The notes beneath the pieces are model-generated. The model was not told the origin of the DNA, did no database searches, and saw only the letters and a program-made list of their open reading frames with translations. A stretch of 64,000 nt of DNA from Bradyrhizobium forestalis (GTDB lineage Bacteria > Pseudomonadota > Alphaproteobacteria > Rhizobiales > Xanthobacteraceae). Below, piece after piece: positions 6,948-15,448 of the stretch (positions are counted from its first letter, which is position 1; each line of letters begins with the position of its first letter). Location: contig NZ_PGVG01000007.1 of the NCBI RefSeq assembly GCF_002795245.1, positions 62,001 to 126,000 on the forward strand, given 5' to 3'. A program made the translations under genes and the position numbers.

Positions 6948-8522
6948 ATGAGCGCCAACGACTTTTCGCTGCAATCGCTGATCCGGATCGAGACCGCCGC
7001 CGATCCTGCCTTCGTATTCGACGGCACGCCCGTCTCTCGCGCGGAATTCTCGACAAAGGTCGGGCAGACCGCCGCCTGGCTCGCGGCCCAGGGCATCGGC
7101 AAGGGCGACGTCGTCGCCGTCTGGCTGGTCAACCGGGTCGAATGGCTCGCACTGCTGTTCGCCGCCGCACGGCTCGGCGCGGTCGTCGCCGCCGTCAATA
7201 CGCGCTACCGCAGCGCGGAAGTCGCGCATCTGCTCAAGCTGTCCGGTGCGAAGCTCATGGTGGTCGAGGCCGCATTCCGCTCGATCGATTTTGCCACCAT
7301 CCTCGCCGACGTCGCCAAGGCCGAGGTGCCGGCGCTGCAACAGCTTGCCGTGATCGGCGCGGATGCGATCCCGGCGCACTGGCCCTGCGTGCGGTTCGAT
7401 GCGTTCGAGAAGCCCTATCCACCGGCTCCGCCGACCGAGGATGACGTCGACCTGCCCGTGCTGCTCTACACGACGTCGGGCACCACCAAGGGACCAAAAC
7501 TCGTCGCGCATTCGCAGCGGACGCTGTCGACGCACGCCGCCTCCGTCGCCCATGCGCTCCAACTCGATCACCGGCGTCATTCGCTGCTGGCGATGCTGCC
7601 GTTCTGCGGTACCTTCGGCATGACGAGCCTGCTCGGCTTCATCGCAGCTGGCGCGACCATCCATGTGCTCGACGCCTTCGAAGCCGCGCCGGCCCTGAAG
7701 ATTCTCAGCGAGCACGGGATCACACATTCCTTCGGCTCGGACGAGATGTTCCGCCGCATCCTTGTGCTCACCGATGCGCCACGCCCATTTCCACATCTCG
7801 AAGTCTGCGGCTTCGCCGCATTCCAGCCCGGCTGGCGCGAATTGGCAGCGGAGGCCGAGGCGCGCGGCATCAAGCTGTTCGGCCTCTACGGCTCGAGCGA
7901 GGTGCAGGCGCTGTTCTCGATCGGCCGCGCCGGTGATGCCTTCGCCGATCGCATCGAGGGCGGCGGCTGGCCGATGTCGCCCAACGCAAAGGTCCGCGTG
8001 CGCGATGTCGAGACCGGCGAGCTTGCGCCCCAAGGCGTCTCCGGCGAGATCGAGATCAGCGCGCCGTCACGCTTCCTCGGCTACTTCAACAATCCCGCGG
8101 CAACGCGCGAGGCGATCACCGCCGACGGGTTCTTCCGCACCGGCGACATCGGCCGGCTGCGCGGCGACGGCTCCTTCGTTTACGAGACGCGCGCCGGCGA
8201 TGCGATGCGGCTCGGCGGTTTCCTGGTCGCGCCCGGCGAAATCGAGGACGAGCTCAAATCCTGCGCCGGTGTCGCCGACGCCCAGGTCGTCGCGGTCGAT
8301 CTCAAAGGCCAGGCGCGCTGCGTCGCCTTCGTGATCCCGGCTGGAGAGCCACCGCGACAGGACGCGCTGACCGCCCATCTGCGCGAACGGCTCGCCAGCT
8401 ACAAGGTGCCGGCGCGGATCTATGTGGTGGACACCTTCCCCGTCACCGACAGTGCCAACGGCGTCAAGATCCAGCGCGCCAGGCTTCGTGACATCGCGTT
8501 GGAACGGATCGCCGCCGAATAG
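6948..8522 (+). CDS. AMP-dependent acyl-CoA synthetase/ligase family protein
   Basis: This adenylate-forming enzyme probably activates a carboxylic acid with ATP and CoA. All core motifs are visible in 524 residues: the phosphate loop LLYTTSGTTKGPKL (about residues 170-183), the A5 motif YGSSEV, the A7 motif FRTGDIGRL, and the A10 lysine in NGVKIQR near the C-terminus. ATG 6948 is chosen over an upstream in-frame TTG at 6921. It is convergent with the CoA-transferase gene ending at 8538. The substrate cannot be read from the sequence. Confidence 0.9.
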   Translation: MSANDFSLQSLIRIETAADPAFVFDGTPVSRAEFSTKVGQTAAWLAAQGIGKGDVVAVWLVNRVEWLALLFAAARLGAVVAAVNTRYRSAEVAHLLKLSGAKLMVVEAAFRSIDFATILADVAKAEVPALQQLAVIGADAIPAHWPCVRFDAFEKPYPPAPPTEDDVDLPVLLYTTSGTTKGPKLVAHSQRTLSTHAASVAHALQLDHRRHSLLAMLPFCGTFGMTSLLGFIAAGATIHVLDAFEAAPALKILSEHGITHSFGSDEMFRRILVLTDAPRPFPHLEVCGFAAFQPGWRELAAEAEARGIKLFGLYGSSEVQALFSIGRAGDAFADRIEGGGWPMSPNAKVRVRDVETGELAPQGVSGEIEISAPSRFLGYFNNPAATREAITADGFFRTGDIGRLRGDGSFVYETRAGDAMRLGGFLVAPGEIEDELKSCAGVADAQVVAVDLKGQARCVAFVIPAGEPPRQDALTAHLRERLASYKVPARIYVVDTFPVTDSANGVKIQRARLRDIALERIAAE

Positions 8523-8537
8523 GCCGGCCTGTCCGAT

Positions 8538-9782
8538 CTAGCCTGCGCAGCCGCGAAGCTGCGCCGACAACGCGTCGCGGTGCTCGGGCGCCGCGATCGC
8601 GATCATGCGGCGCGCACGCTCGGCAAGACCACAACCGCGCAGCTCCGCAACACCCCATTCGGTGAGGATGGCATCGACATCGGCACGGGGCGTCGTCACC
8701 GTCTCGACATTGGCGACGATCCGGCTGGTCCCGTCGGAAGCCGTCGCCGGCAGCGCGATGATCGCCCTGCCTCCGCTCGATGCATTGGCGCCGCGCACGA
8801 AATCGAGCTGGCCGCCGATCGCGCCGATCGCAACGCCGTTCAGCATCTCGGAATTGACGCTGCCGTCGAGCCCGGCCTGGAGCGCCGAGTTGATCGCGAC
8901 CAGCCGGTTGATCCTTGCCAGCACATTCTGAGCGTGCGTGTAGGACGTCGGCCGCACCGCGACCTGCCGGTTCTGATGCACGAAGCGGTAGAGCCGTTGG
9001 GTCCCGATCACCTGGTTGGTGACCGTGGTCCCGGGATCGATCCCCTTCTCCGCATTCGTCACCACGCCGCGCTCGATCAGATCGACGACGGCATCGTTGA
9101 TCAGGCCGGAATGGATGCCGAGATTGCGCGCATGCGTCAGCGACGAGAGGATGGCGTCCGGAATCCGGCCGACGCCAAACTGCAAGGTGCTGCCGTCGGC
9201 GATCAAACTCGCGGCATGCGCGGCGATACGATGGGAGACGTCGTCAAGCGGAGCCGATGCCAGTTCGACCGGCGGGCGGCGCGCGGCGACGCGCATATGG
9301 ATCGGCACCGGCCATTCCGCCCCGAATGTAAAGGGCGCATCCGGATTGATCTCGGCGATGACGAGACGCGCGCCGCGCGCGGCATCGATGACGTAGTCGT
9401 TCGAAAGACTGGCGCTCAAGCAACCGTTACCAGCCTCCGCGAGTTGCACCAGAACGACATCGGCGTTGTGGCTGCCTGCGGCAAAACCGGCACAGAAGGC
9501 GCTGTAATTGCTCGGGATGACGTCGAGCCGCCCGGCCCTGGCAAGCCGCCGCGCATTGCCGATCACGCCATAGCTCTGGAACGCCACGTTGGGTGCGCGG
9601 CCAGCCGAGAACGTATCCGAAAAGATCGGCCCGACCATCATCCGAAAAGGCGGCAGCTGCGCCGCCTGCGCCATCAGCGCTTCGGTCAGGGTGACCGGCT
9701 CCGCCGTCGCCTGCCCGCACAGCACGAGATCGCCCTCACGGATCAGACCGGAGAAATCGATCTGCGGCGAGCCCCCGGACAT
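8538..9782 (-). CDS. Acetyl-CoA hydrolase/transferase family (4-hydroxybutyrate/itaconate CoA-transferase-like)
   Basis: This is a family I-type CoA-transferase of 414 residues, containing FGVGRIPDAIL and the C-terminal block GGQLDFVRGANASSGGRAIIALP that is typical of 4-hydroxybutyrate CoA-transferases and of RipA-like itaconate CoA-transferases. The start MSGGSPQIDF at 9782 was chosen because it lies 7 nt after the ligase stop; the longer frame overlaps the ligase. It is the last gene of a minus-strand operon starting at 15226 with a TRAP binding protein. It probably moves CoA onto the organic acid that the operon degrades. Confidence 0.88.
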   Translation of the reverse strand: MSGGSPQIDFSGLIREGDLVLCGQATAEPVTLTEALMAQAAQLPPFRMMVGPIFSDTFSAGRAPNVAFQSYGVIGNARRLARAGRLDVIPSNYSAFCAGFAAGSHNADVVLVQLAEAGNGCLSASLSNDYVIDAARGARLVIAEINPDAPFTFGAEWPVPIHMRVAARRPPVELASAPLDDVSHRIAAHAASLIADGSTLQFGVGRIPDAILSSLTHARNLGIHSGLINDAVVDLIERGVVTNAEKGIDPGTTVTNQVIGTQRLYRFVHQNRQVAVRPTSYTHAQNVLARINRLVAINSALQAGLDGSVNSEMLNGVAIGAIGGQLDFVRGANASSGGRAIIALPATASDGTSRIVANVETVTTPRADVDAILTEWGVAELRGCGLAERARRMIAIAAPEHRDALSAQLRGCAG

Positions 9783-9789
9783 TTCCGCC

Positions 9790-11079
9790 TCAGCCCATCG
9801 GGGTGAGGCGCGCGGAGGACTCACCGAGCAGCGTGCGCAGCTCCGTCTTCACGATCTTGCCATAACTGTTCTTCGGCAGCTCACTGATGATGTAGTAATG
9901 CTTCGGCCGCTTGAAGCGCGCGATCCACGCATTGCACATCTGGTCGAGCTCGTCTCGCGTCACCGCCCTGCCCGCGGCGGGAACGACAATGGCCACGACC
10001 TCCTCGCCCCATTCCGGATGCGGCCGGCCGATCACCGAGACCTCCGCCACGGCCTCATGCCGCAGCAGCACCTCCTCGACCTCGCGCGGATAGATGTTGG
10101 TGCCGCCGGAGATGATGACGTCCTTGGAGCGATCCTTCAGCGTGAGGAAGCCGTCCGCATCGAAGGCGCCCATGTCGCCGGTATAGAGCCAGCCATCGCG
10201 CAGCGTGTTCGCGGTGGCGTCCGGGTTCTGCCAGTAGCCGGACATGACGGTATCGCCACGCACAATGATCTCGCCGATCTCATCCGCCGCAACATCGCAT
10301 CCCGTCTCGTCCACGGTACGCACCTGCACGACGCCTTGGGCGATGCCGACTGAGGCAAGGCGCTCCTCGTAACGCGGATGCCCGGTATCGACATGCATGA
10401 ATTTCGGCAGGTACGTGATGGTCATCGGCGTCTCGCCCTGACCATAGATCTGCGCGAATTTCGGCCCGAACACGCCGAGCGCCGCCTTGCAATCGGCGAG
10501 ATACATGGGGCCGCCGCCATAGATGATGGTCTTGAGCCCCGGCGCGGTCGCGCCAGCAGCTTCCGCCGCAACGGTCAGGCGCCGCACCATGGTGGGCGCA
10601 GCGAAGAAGGAGATGCTCTCGCGCTTTGCCGTCAGCTCGAGGATCTCATCGGGCTCGAAGCGGCCGCTCTCCGGAATGATCTGCGCTCCCATGCCGAGCA
10701 CATGCGGCACCATGTAGAGGAGCGCCAGCGCCTCCGACGCGATATTCGCCATGTCCTCGGTCACGAAGACGAGTGCGGCGCCGGAATTTTCGAGAATAAA
10801 GGCGACCTCACGCGGATGCAGTTTTGCGTTGATGGGAACGGCGACCAGTCCGGCATGCCAGCAGGCATAGAGGCAGGCGACATAGTCCGGCACGTTCTTC
10901 ATCAGCAGTGCAACGCGGTCGCCTCTGGCGAGGCCAAGGCGCTGTTGCAGCGATGCGGCGAGCGACGCCACCGTCGCGGCAAGCCGGCCGTAATTGGCGA
11001 CCGGCGTCAATCCCTTGAACAGCGCCGGTGCGGACGCGTTGGCCTTGGCGGCACGCAGCAGATGATGAGCGAGGTTCAT
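9790..11079 (-). CDS. AMP-dependent acyl-CoA ligase with an in-frame deletion of the phosphate loop
   Basis: The protein is homologous to acyl-CoA synthetases over its whole length, but at 429 residues it is about 80 shorter than usual. The N-terminal domain runs normally to VFVTEDMANI (residue 112). The sequence then jumps within about ten residues to LYMVPHVLGMGAQIIPESG, which normally follows the A3 loop (YTSGTTGRPKG) and the next helices. The A5 motif YGQGET, LYTGDMG and the A10 lysine (PKNSYGKIVK) are intact. Loss of the ATP phosphate loop should abolish adenylation. The frame is open, so this is either a recent deletion or a protein with a residual role. Confidence 0.85.
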   Translation of the reverse strand: MNLAHHLLRAAKANASAPALFKGLTPVANYGRLAATVASLAASLQQRLGLARGDRVALLMKNVPDYVACLYACWHAGLVAVPINAKLHPREVAFILENSGAALVFVTEDMANIASEALALLYMVPHVLGMGAQIIPESGRFEPDEILELTAKRESISFFAAPTMVRRLTVAAEAAGATAPGLKTIIYGGGPMYLADCKAALGVFGPKFAQIYGQGETPMTITYLPKFMHVDTGHPRYEERLASVGIAQGVVQVRTVDETGCDVAADEIGEIIVRGDTVMSGYWQNPDATANTLRDGWLYTGDMGAFDADGFLTLKDRSKDVIISGGTNIYPREVEEVLLRHEAVAEVSVIGRPHPEWGEEVVAIVVPAAGRAVTRDELDQMCNAWIARFKRPKHYYIISELPKNSYGKIVKTELRTLLGESSARLTPMG

Positions 11080-11103
11080 GGCGATCCTCCCCGAGCGCTG
11101 AGC

Positions 11104-12270
11104 CTAGTACGATTTGGCCAGCCCCAGCACCTTTTCCGCGATGAAGCTGAGCGCGAGCTGCGGGCTGACCGGCGCGATGCGCGGGATCAGCACCTCGCGC
11201 AAATAGCGTTCGACATGGAATTCCTTGGCATAGCCGAAGCCGCCATGGGTCATCACCGCCTGCTCGCAGGCCGAGAAGCCGGCTTCGCCCGCGAGATATT
11301 TCGCGGCATTGGCCGCAGCGCCGCACGGCATGCCCTTGTCGTATTGCCAGGCCGCCGACATCACCATCAACCAGGCGGCCTCGAGCTCGACCCAGTTCAC
11401 CGCGAGCGGATGCTGAATGCCTTGATTCTTGCCGATCGGCCGGTTGAACACGACGCGCGTCTTGGCGTATTCGGTCGCGCGTGACAGCGCGAGCTTGCCG
11501 AGACCGACCGCTTCGGCGGCAATCAGGATGCGCTCGGGGTTCATGCCTTCGAGGATGTACTGGAAGCCCTTGCCTTCCTCGCCGATCCGATCCTCCATCG
11601 GAATTTCAAAGTCCTCGAAGAAGAGCTCGTTGGAATCGACGATCTTGCGGCCCATCTTCTCGATCTCGTGGACCTTGATCCTGTTGCGGTCGAAATCGGT
11701 GTAGAACAGGCTGAGCCCGTGGGTGGGCGAGCGCACCTCTTCCAGCGGCGTGGTGCGCGCCAGCAGCAGGATCTTGTGCGCGACCTGCGCGGTCGAGATC
11801 CACACTTTCTGGCCGTTGACGATGTAGCGGTCGTTCTTGGCGACAGCGCGGGTCTTGAGCTGCGTGGTGTTGAGGCCGGTGTTGGGCTCGGTCACGGCAA
11901 AGCACGCCTTCTCGCGGCCCTCGACCATCGGCGGCAGCATGCGCTTGCGTTGCTCCTCGGTGCCGAACACCACGACCGGATTGAGGCCGAACACGTTGAT
12001 GTGCACCGCGGAGGCGCCGGACATGCCGGCGCCCGATTCCGCGATCGTGCGCATCATGATCGCGGCTTCGGTGATGCCGAGGCCGGAGCCGCCATATTCC
12101 TCCGGCACGCAGATGCCGAGCCAGCCGGCGTCGGCCAGCGCCTTGTGGAAATCGTGCGGGAAACCGCCGTCGTGGTCCTTCTTCAGCCAGTAGGCATCCG
12201 GAAAGCCTTCGCAGATCTTGGCGATGGCGTCGCGAATGGCTTCCTGCTGATCGGTGAGCGCGAAATCCAT
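11104..12270 (-). CDS. Acyl-CoA dehydrogenase
   Basis: This FAD enzyme oxidises an acyl-CoA thioester at the alpha-beta position and passes electrons to ETF. The 388-residue length and landmarks fit the family: the N-terminal helical domain, CFAVTEPNTGLNT (flavin-binding beta domain, about residue 125), VNGQKVWIS, and the C-terminal MTHGGFGYAKEFHVERYLRE. A catalytic glutamate candidate is not assigned with certainty. It lies between a TRAP permease and the truncated ligase in the same minus-strand operon, consistent with degradation of the imported acid as its CoA ester. GAAGGAGATC precedes the start. Confidence 0.95.
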   Translation of the reverse strand: MDFALTDQQEAIRDAIAKICEGFPDAYWLKKDHDGGFPHDFHKALADAGWLGICVPEEYGGSGLGITEAAIMMRTIAESGAGMSGASAVHINVFGLNPVVVFGTEEQRKRMLPPMVEGREKACFAVTEPNTGLNTTQLKTRAVAKNDRYIVNGQKVWISTAQVAHKILLLARTTPLEEVRSPTHGLSLFYTDFDRNRIKVHEIEKMGRKIVDSNELFFEDFEIPMEDRIGEEGKGFQYILEGMNPERILIAAEAVGLGKLALSRATEYAKTRVVFNRPIGKNQGIQHPLAVNWVELEAAWLMVMSAAWQYDKGMPCGAAANAAKYLAGEAGFSACEQAVMTHGGFGYAKEFHVERYLREVLIPRIAPVSPQLALSFIAEKVLGLAKSY

Positions 12271-12309
12271 GTTTGTTGATCTCCTTCTTGGGAGCCGCCA
12301 GCTCCGATC

Positions 12310-13599
12310 TTAGCGCCCCATCTGCGAGGGCAGCCAGAGAATGATCGAGGGGAACGCCACCAGGATCGCGATCGCGATCAGATGTGCGACGAAGTGCGGG
12401 AAGGTGCCGTGGAACACCTCCGCCACCGGCCGCTTGGCGTAGCGGGCGACGATGAAGCAATTGAGCCCGACCGGAGGCGTGATCATGCCGACCTCCGCGG
12501 TGACGATCTTGATGACGCCGAACCAGATCGGGTCGAAGCCGAGCGTTTTGATCAGCGGCAGCACGATCGGCACGGTCAGCACCAGGATTGCGATCTGGTC
12601 CATGAAGGAGCCGAGCACGATGTAGCCGAACAGGATCAGCGTGATGATGATCCAGCGCGAAGTCTGCAGCGAGCCGACCCAGGCGACGAGGTCCTGGGTC
12701 ACATGCGTGAGGGTGAAGAAGTAGCCGAAGATCGAGGCACCGACGAGGATCGTCACGATCATGCAGGTGCCGTGGCAGGCGCTGAGCAGGGCCTTGTAGA
12801 GTGACCCGGGCGTGACCTTGCCCTTGGCGATGGCAAGCAGCAGCGCACCCGCCGCGCCGAGAGCCGAGGCCTCGGTCGGCGTCGCCACGCCGAGATAGAT
12901 GGTGCCGGTGACGAGCGAGAACAGGAGCGCCATTGGGCCGACCTGCCAGAGCAGCGAAAACCGCTCGCGCCAGGAGACCGGCTCGACGCGCGGGGCCCGC
13001 GACGGGTCCTGCCAAACCAGGAAATAGATCGTTGCCATGATGGTGGCGGTCACGAGCATGGCCGGAATGATGCCGCCGATCAGGAGCTGTCCGATATTGA
13101 CCTCGGCGAGCAGGCCGAAGATCACCAGCGCCACGCTGGGCGGGATCAGCATGGCGAGCGTCCCCGAGATCGCGACGACGCCGGCCGCCATCTTGGGCTC
13201 GTAGCCCTGGCGGATCATCGCCGGGAGACTTGTCGACGACAGCGTCGCAGCCGATGCCGTCGAGGTGCCGCAGATCGCACCAAAGCCGGCGCCGGCGAGC
13301 GCCGTTGCCATGCCGAGCCCGCCGGGGATGCGGCCGACCCAGGCGGACGCCGTCTTGAACATGTCGTCGGCGACGCCCGACAGCAGCACGAGATCCGCCA
13401 TCAGCAGGAACATCGGGATCGTGATCAATTCGTAGGACGAAACCGTCGAAAGCGGCGCCGTCTGAAGAATGCCGAACAGCGTGCCGGTGCCGCCCACCAT
13501 GAGGAGGCCGACCGAGCCGGCAAATCCCATGGCGAATCCGACCGGCGTGCCGATCGCAAGCAGGACAAAAAGCAGTCCGAGCACGAGGATGACCGTCAT
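12310..13599 (-). CDS. TRAP transporter large permease subunit (DctM family)
   Basis: This is the main transmembrane subunit of a tripartite ATP-independent periplasmic transporter, which uses the sodium or proton gradient to import organic acids. It is a 429-residue hydrophobic protein with about twelve helices, beginning MTVILVLGLLFVLLAIGTPV. Family motifs include GFGAICGTSTASAATL and the ITPPVGLN segment. The start at 13599 gives normal family length and leaves 11 nt to the dctQ-type gene. The frame can be extended to 13776, but that overlaps the upstream gene. Confidence 0.95.
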   Translation of the reverse strand: MTVILVLGLLFVLLAIGTPVGFAMGFAGSVGLLMVGGTGTLFGILQTAPLSTVSSYELITIPMFLLMADLVLLSGVADDMFKTASAWVGRIPGGLGMATALAGAGFGAICGTSTASAATLSSTSLPAMIRQGYEPKMAAGVVAISGTLAMLIPPSVALVIFGLLAEVNIGQLLIGGIIPAMLVTATIMATIYFLVWQDPSRAPRVEPVSWRERFSLLWQVGPMALLFSLVTGTIYLGVATPTEASALGAAGALLLAIAKGKVTPGSLYKALLSACHGTCMIVTILVGASIFGYFFTLTHVTQDLVAWVGSLQTSRWIIITLILFGYIVLGSFMDQIAILVLTVPIVLPLIKTLGFDPIWFGVIKIVTAEVGMITPPVGLNCFIVARYAKRPVAEVFHGTFPHFVAHLIAIAILVAFPSIILWLPSQMGR

Positions 13600-13610
13600 C
13601 GATGCCGCCG

Positions 13611-14165
13611 TTATTCGAAGGAGTGGGCTTCGCCGGTCTCGTTGACAGGCGGCAAAGGAAAGAGGTCTCGCCCGGAGACGAGACTGAGCAGATGACCGAC
13701 GAGCTGCAGCGCCAGCCGCAGCACCAGCACGCCGCAGCCGAACGGCACCAGCGCGGCCGAGATCCAGGTCGGCCACGGAATGGCGCCGGCAAGCACGTCG
13801 TGCTGCTCGTAATTCTCCAGCGCGCGCTCGAACCCGACCTTGCAGATCAGGGCGAACACGAACAGGCCGGTGAGCGCGGTGGCGACTTCCGACAACCGGC
13901 GTCCCGCCGGCGGAAAGCGCGAGAGCAGGATGTCGACGCCGACATGCGCATTGACGCGCAGGGTGTCCGACAGCGTCAGGAAGAACACGGCGGCGAGGAG
14001 ATAGAGCCCGATCAGGTCATAGGTGAAGGAGAACGGACTGTTGAGGACGTAACGCATGAACACGTCGGCGACCACCAGCCCCATGATCGCGAACAGAGAG
14101 ATCGCTGCGATCACCGTCAGCGCACGCTCCAGCACGCCGAGCACATCCGCTGCCCGCTTGATCAT
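13611..14165 (-). CDS. TRAP transporter small permease subunit (DctQ family)
   Basis: This is the four-helix partner of the DctM-type subunit. It has 184 residues with hydrophobic segments near residues 15-40, 50-70, 90-110 and 130-155, and the family segment FMRYVLNSPFSFTYDLIGL. The start MIKRAADVL at 14165 was chosen because GGGAGACCC precedes it and upstream codons have no membrane-protein character. It lies between the binding-protein gene (14198-15226) and the large permease. Confidence 0.92.
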   Translation of the reverse strand: MIKRAADVLGVLERALTVIAAISLFAIMGLVVADVFMRYVLNSPFSFTYDLIGLYLLAAVFFLTLSDTLRVNAHVGVDILLSRFPPAGRRLSEVATALTGLFVFALICKVGFERALENYEQHDVLAGAIPWPTWISAALVPFGCGVLVLRLALQLVGHLLSLVSGRDLFPLPPVNETGEAHSFE

Positions 14166-14197
14166 CCCGGGTCTCCCTTTCCGCCTCGATCGCAACG

Positions 14198-15226
14198 CTA
14201 CTTCGCCCCGCCGGCAGCAAGCAGGCTCTCGAACTCCTTGAGCGTTGCGGAAGCCTGCTTGCCGCGGCTGTCCAACCCGGCCGCCCATTCCTGCGCAACG
14301 CCCTTGAGCTTCTCCTTCATCTCCGCGCGCGTGGCATCGGGAAGCGCCGTGAAGTTGATGCCCTGGTCCTTCATCTTCTGCCGCGTCACGTCCTGCTCCT
14401 TGTCGACCTCGGCACAGGCCTTCGGCGTGATCGCTTCCGACGCCTCGTTCATTGCCTTCTTCACGTCGTCAGGCAGCTTGTCCCAGACCGACTGATTGAT
14501 CGAGTAGGCAACGATGAAGCTGCCGAAGCTGACGCCTTCGGTCGCATGTTTGACGAGCTTGTCCAGGCCGTAGGCGACGACGCTGTCCATGGGGAAGAGC
14601 AGCCCGTCCATGGTGCCGCGCGACAGCGATTCATAGGCATCGGGCGCAGCCATGCGCACCGGCACCGCGCCGAGCGTGCGCACGGTCAGATCCTGCGCAC
14701 CACCGGTGGTGCGCAGCTTCAATCCCTGCATGTCCTTGATGGTCTCGACCTTCTGCTTGGCGGTCCATACCTGATAGGGCGGCAGCACCACGGCCATCAG
14801 CAGCTTGATCTTGTTGGGGGCATATTCCTGCTTGGCCAAAATGCCTTCGCGCGCAGCCTTCCAGTAGGCGAGCGTGCCCTGGCAACTCGTCTCGAACGCG
14901 CCCGGCAATTGCGCGACCTCCGAGAGCGGCATCTTGTCCGAGACATAGGACGGCCCGATGTAGCCGATGTCGACCACGCCGGACTGAGTGAGGCGCAACA
15001 TATCGGTGGCCTTGCCGATCTGCTGGTTCGGATAGTGGGTGAAAGTGACGGCGCCGTTGCTGCGCTTGCTGACGTCGTCCATCCAAGGCTTGAGCATCAG
15101 GCGAACGAGATAGTGGTCGGCGGGAAAGCTATCGGCGACCTTCAGCTCCAGCGCCTGCGCCGAACGCGTCGCAACCAACAGCGAGAGTGCGAGCGCTGCT
15201 GCGGCCCAGACCTGATTTCTCTTCAT
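14198..15226 (-). CDS. TRAP transporter substrate-binding protein (DctP family)
   Basis: This periplasmic receptor delivers an organic acid to the TRAP permease. It has 342 residues, a clear Sec signal peptide (MKRNQVWAAAALALSLLVAT, then cleavage near AQA-LE), and DctP landmarks such as ADSFPADHYL, the GLKLRTTGG arginine segment that usually binds the substrate carboxylate, and FPMDSVVAYGLDKL. AAGGAGAAA precedes the start. It is the first gene of the minus-strand operon and is divergent from the CoA-transferase operon across a 222-nt control region. Confidence 0.95.
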   Translation of the reverse strand: MKRNQVWAAAALALSLLVATRSAQALELKVADSFPADHYLVRLMLKPWMDDVSKRSNGAVTFTHYPNQQIGKATDMLRLTQSGVVDIGYIGPSYVSDKMPLSEVAQLPGAFETSCQGTLAYWKAAREGILAKQEYAPNKIKLLMAVVLPPYQVWTAKQKVETIKDMQGLKLRTTGGAQDLTVRTLGAVPVRMAAPDAYESLSRGTMDGLLFPMDSVVAYGLDKLVKHATEGVSFGSFIVAYSINQSVWDKLPDDVKKAMNEASEAITPKACAEVDKEQDVTRQKMKDQGINFTALPDATRAEMKEKLKGVAQEWAAGLDSRGKQASATLKEFESLLAAGGAK

Positions 15227-15311
15227 TGGTTTCTCCTTGACGCGTCCTCTCGCTGAAGGCGGGCAATCAATTGCTGCCAGCCATTCCGCCGCCACGTTTT
15301 GCTTGAGGAAA

Positions 15312-15433
15312 ATGTACATATATGTGAATTTATATGTCAAGTATATGAACAATGCATGCAGCTATGCACTCCCGCACGGAGCTGCCGAATTGACACCCAT
15401 GCTTTCTGAACTCTAACTCCACCTATATGAACA
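15312..15433. promoter_or_regulatory. AT-rich divergent control region with palindromes and a TATATGAACA direct repeat
   Basis: Within a GC-rich genome this divergent intergenic stretch is strikingly AT-rich. It holds ATGTACATATATGTG and TATATGTCAAGTATATG (an imperfect inverted repeat) at about 15312-15348. The 10-mer TATATGAACA occurs at 15342-15351 and again at 15424-15433. Operators of the IclR regulator encoded at 18020 are expected here, because this region separates the TRAP operon from the CoA-transferase operon. Exact operator boundaries cannot be set by eye. Confidence 0.5.
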
Positions 15434-15448
15434 TCTCACCGAGGGCTC

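Noticed and set aside
6207..8033. 608-codon minus-strand frame opposite upp and the acyl-CoA ligase
   Set aside because: It is antisense to two unmistakable genes and has the Asp/Arg/Gly-rich composition of a GC-driven shadow.
11606..13792. 728-codon minus-strand frame across the acyl-CoA dehydrogenase and TRAP permease
   Set aside because: Composition is Arg/Ala/His-rich without domains. It is a frame shadow of two well-supported genes.
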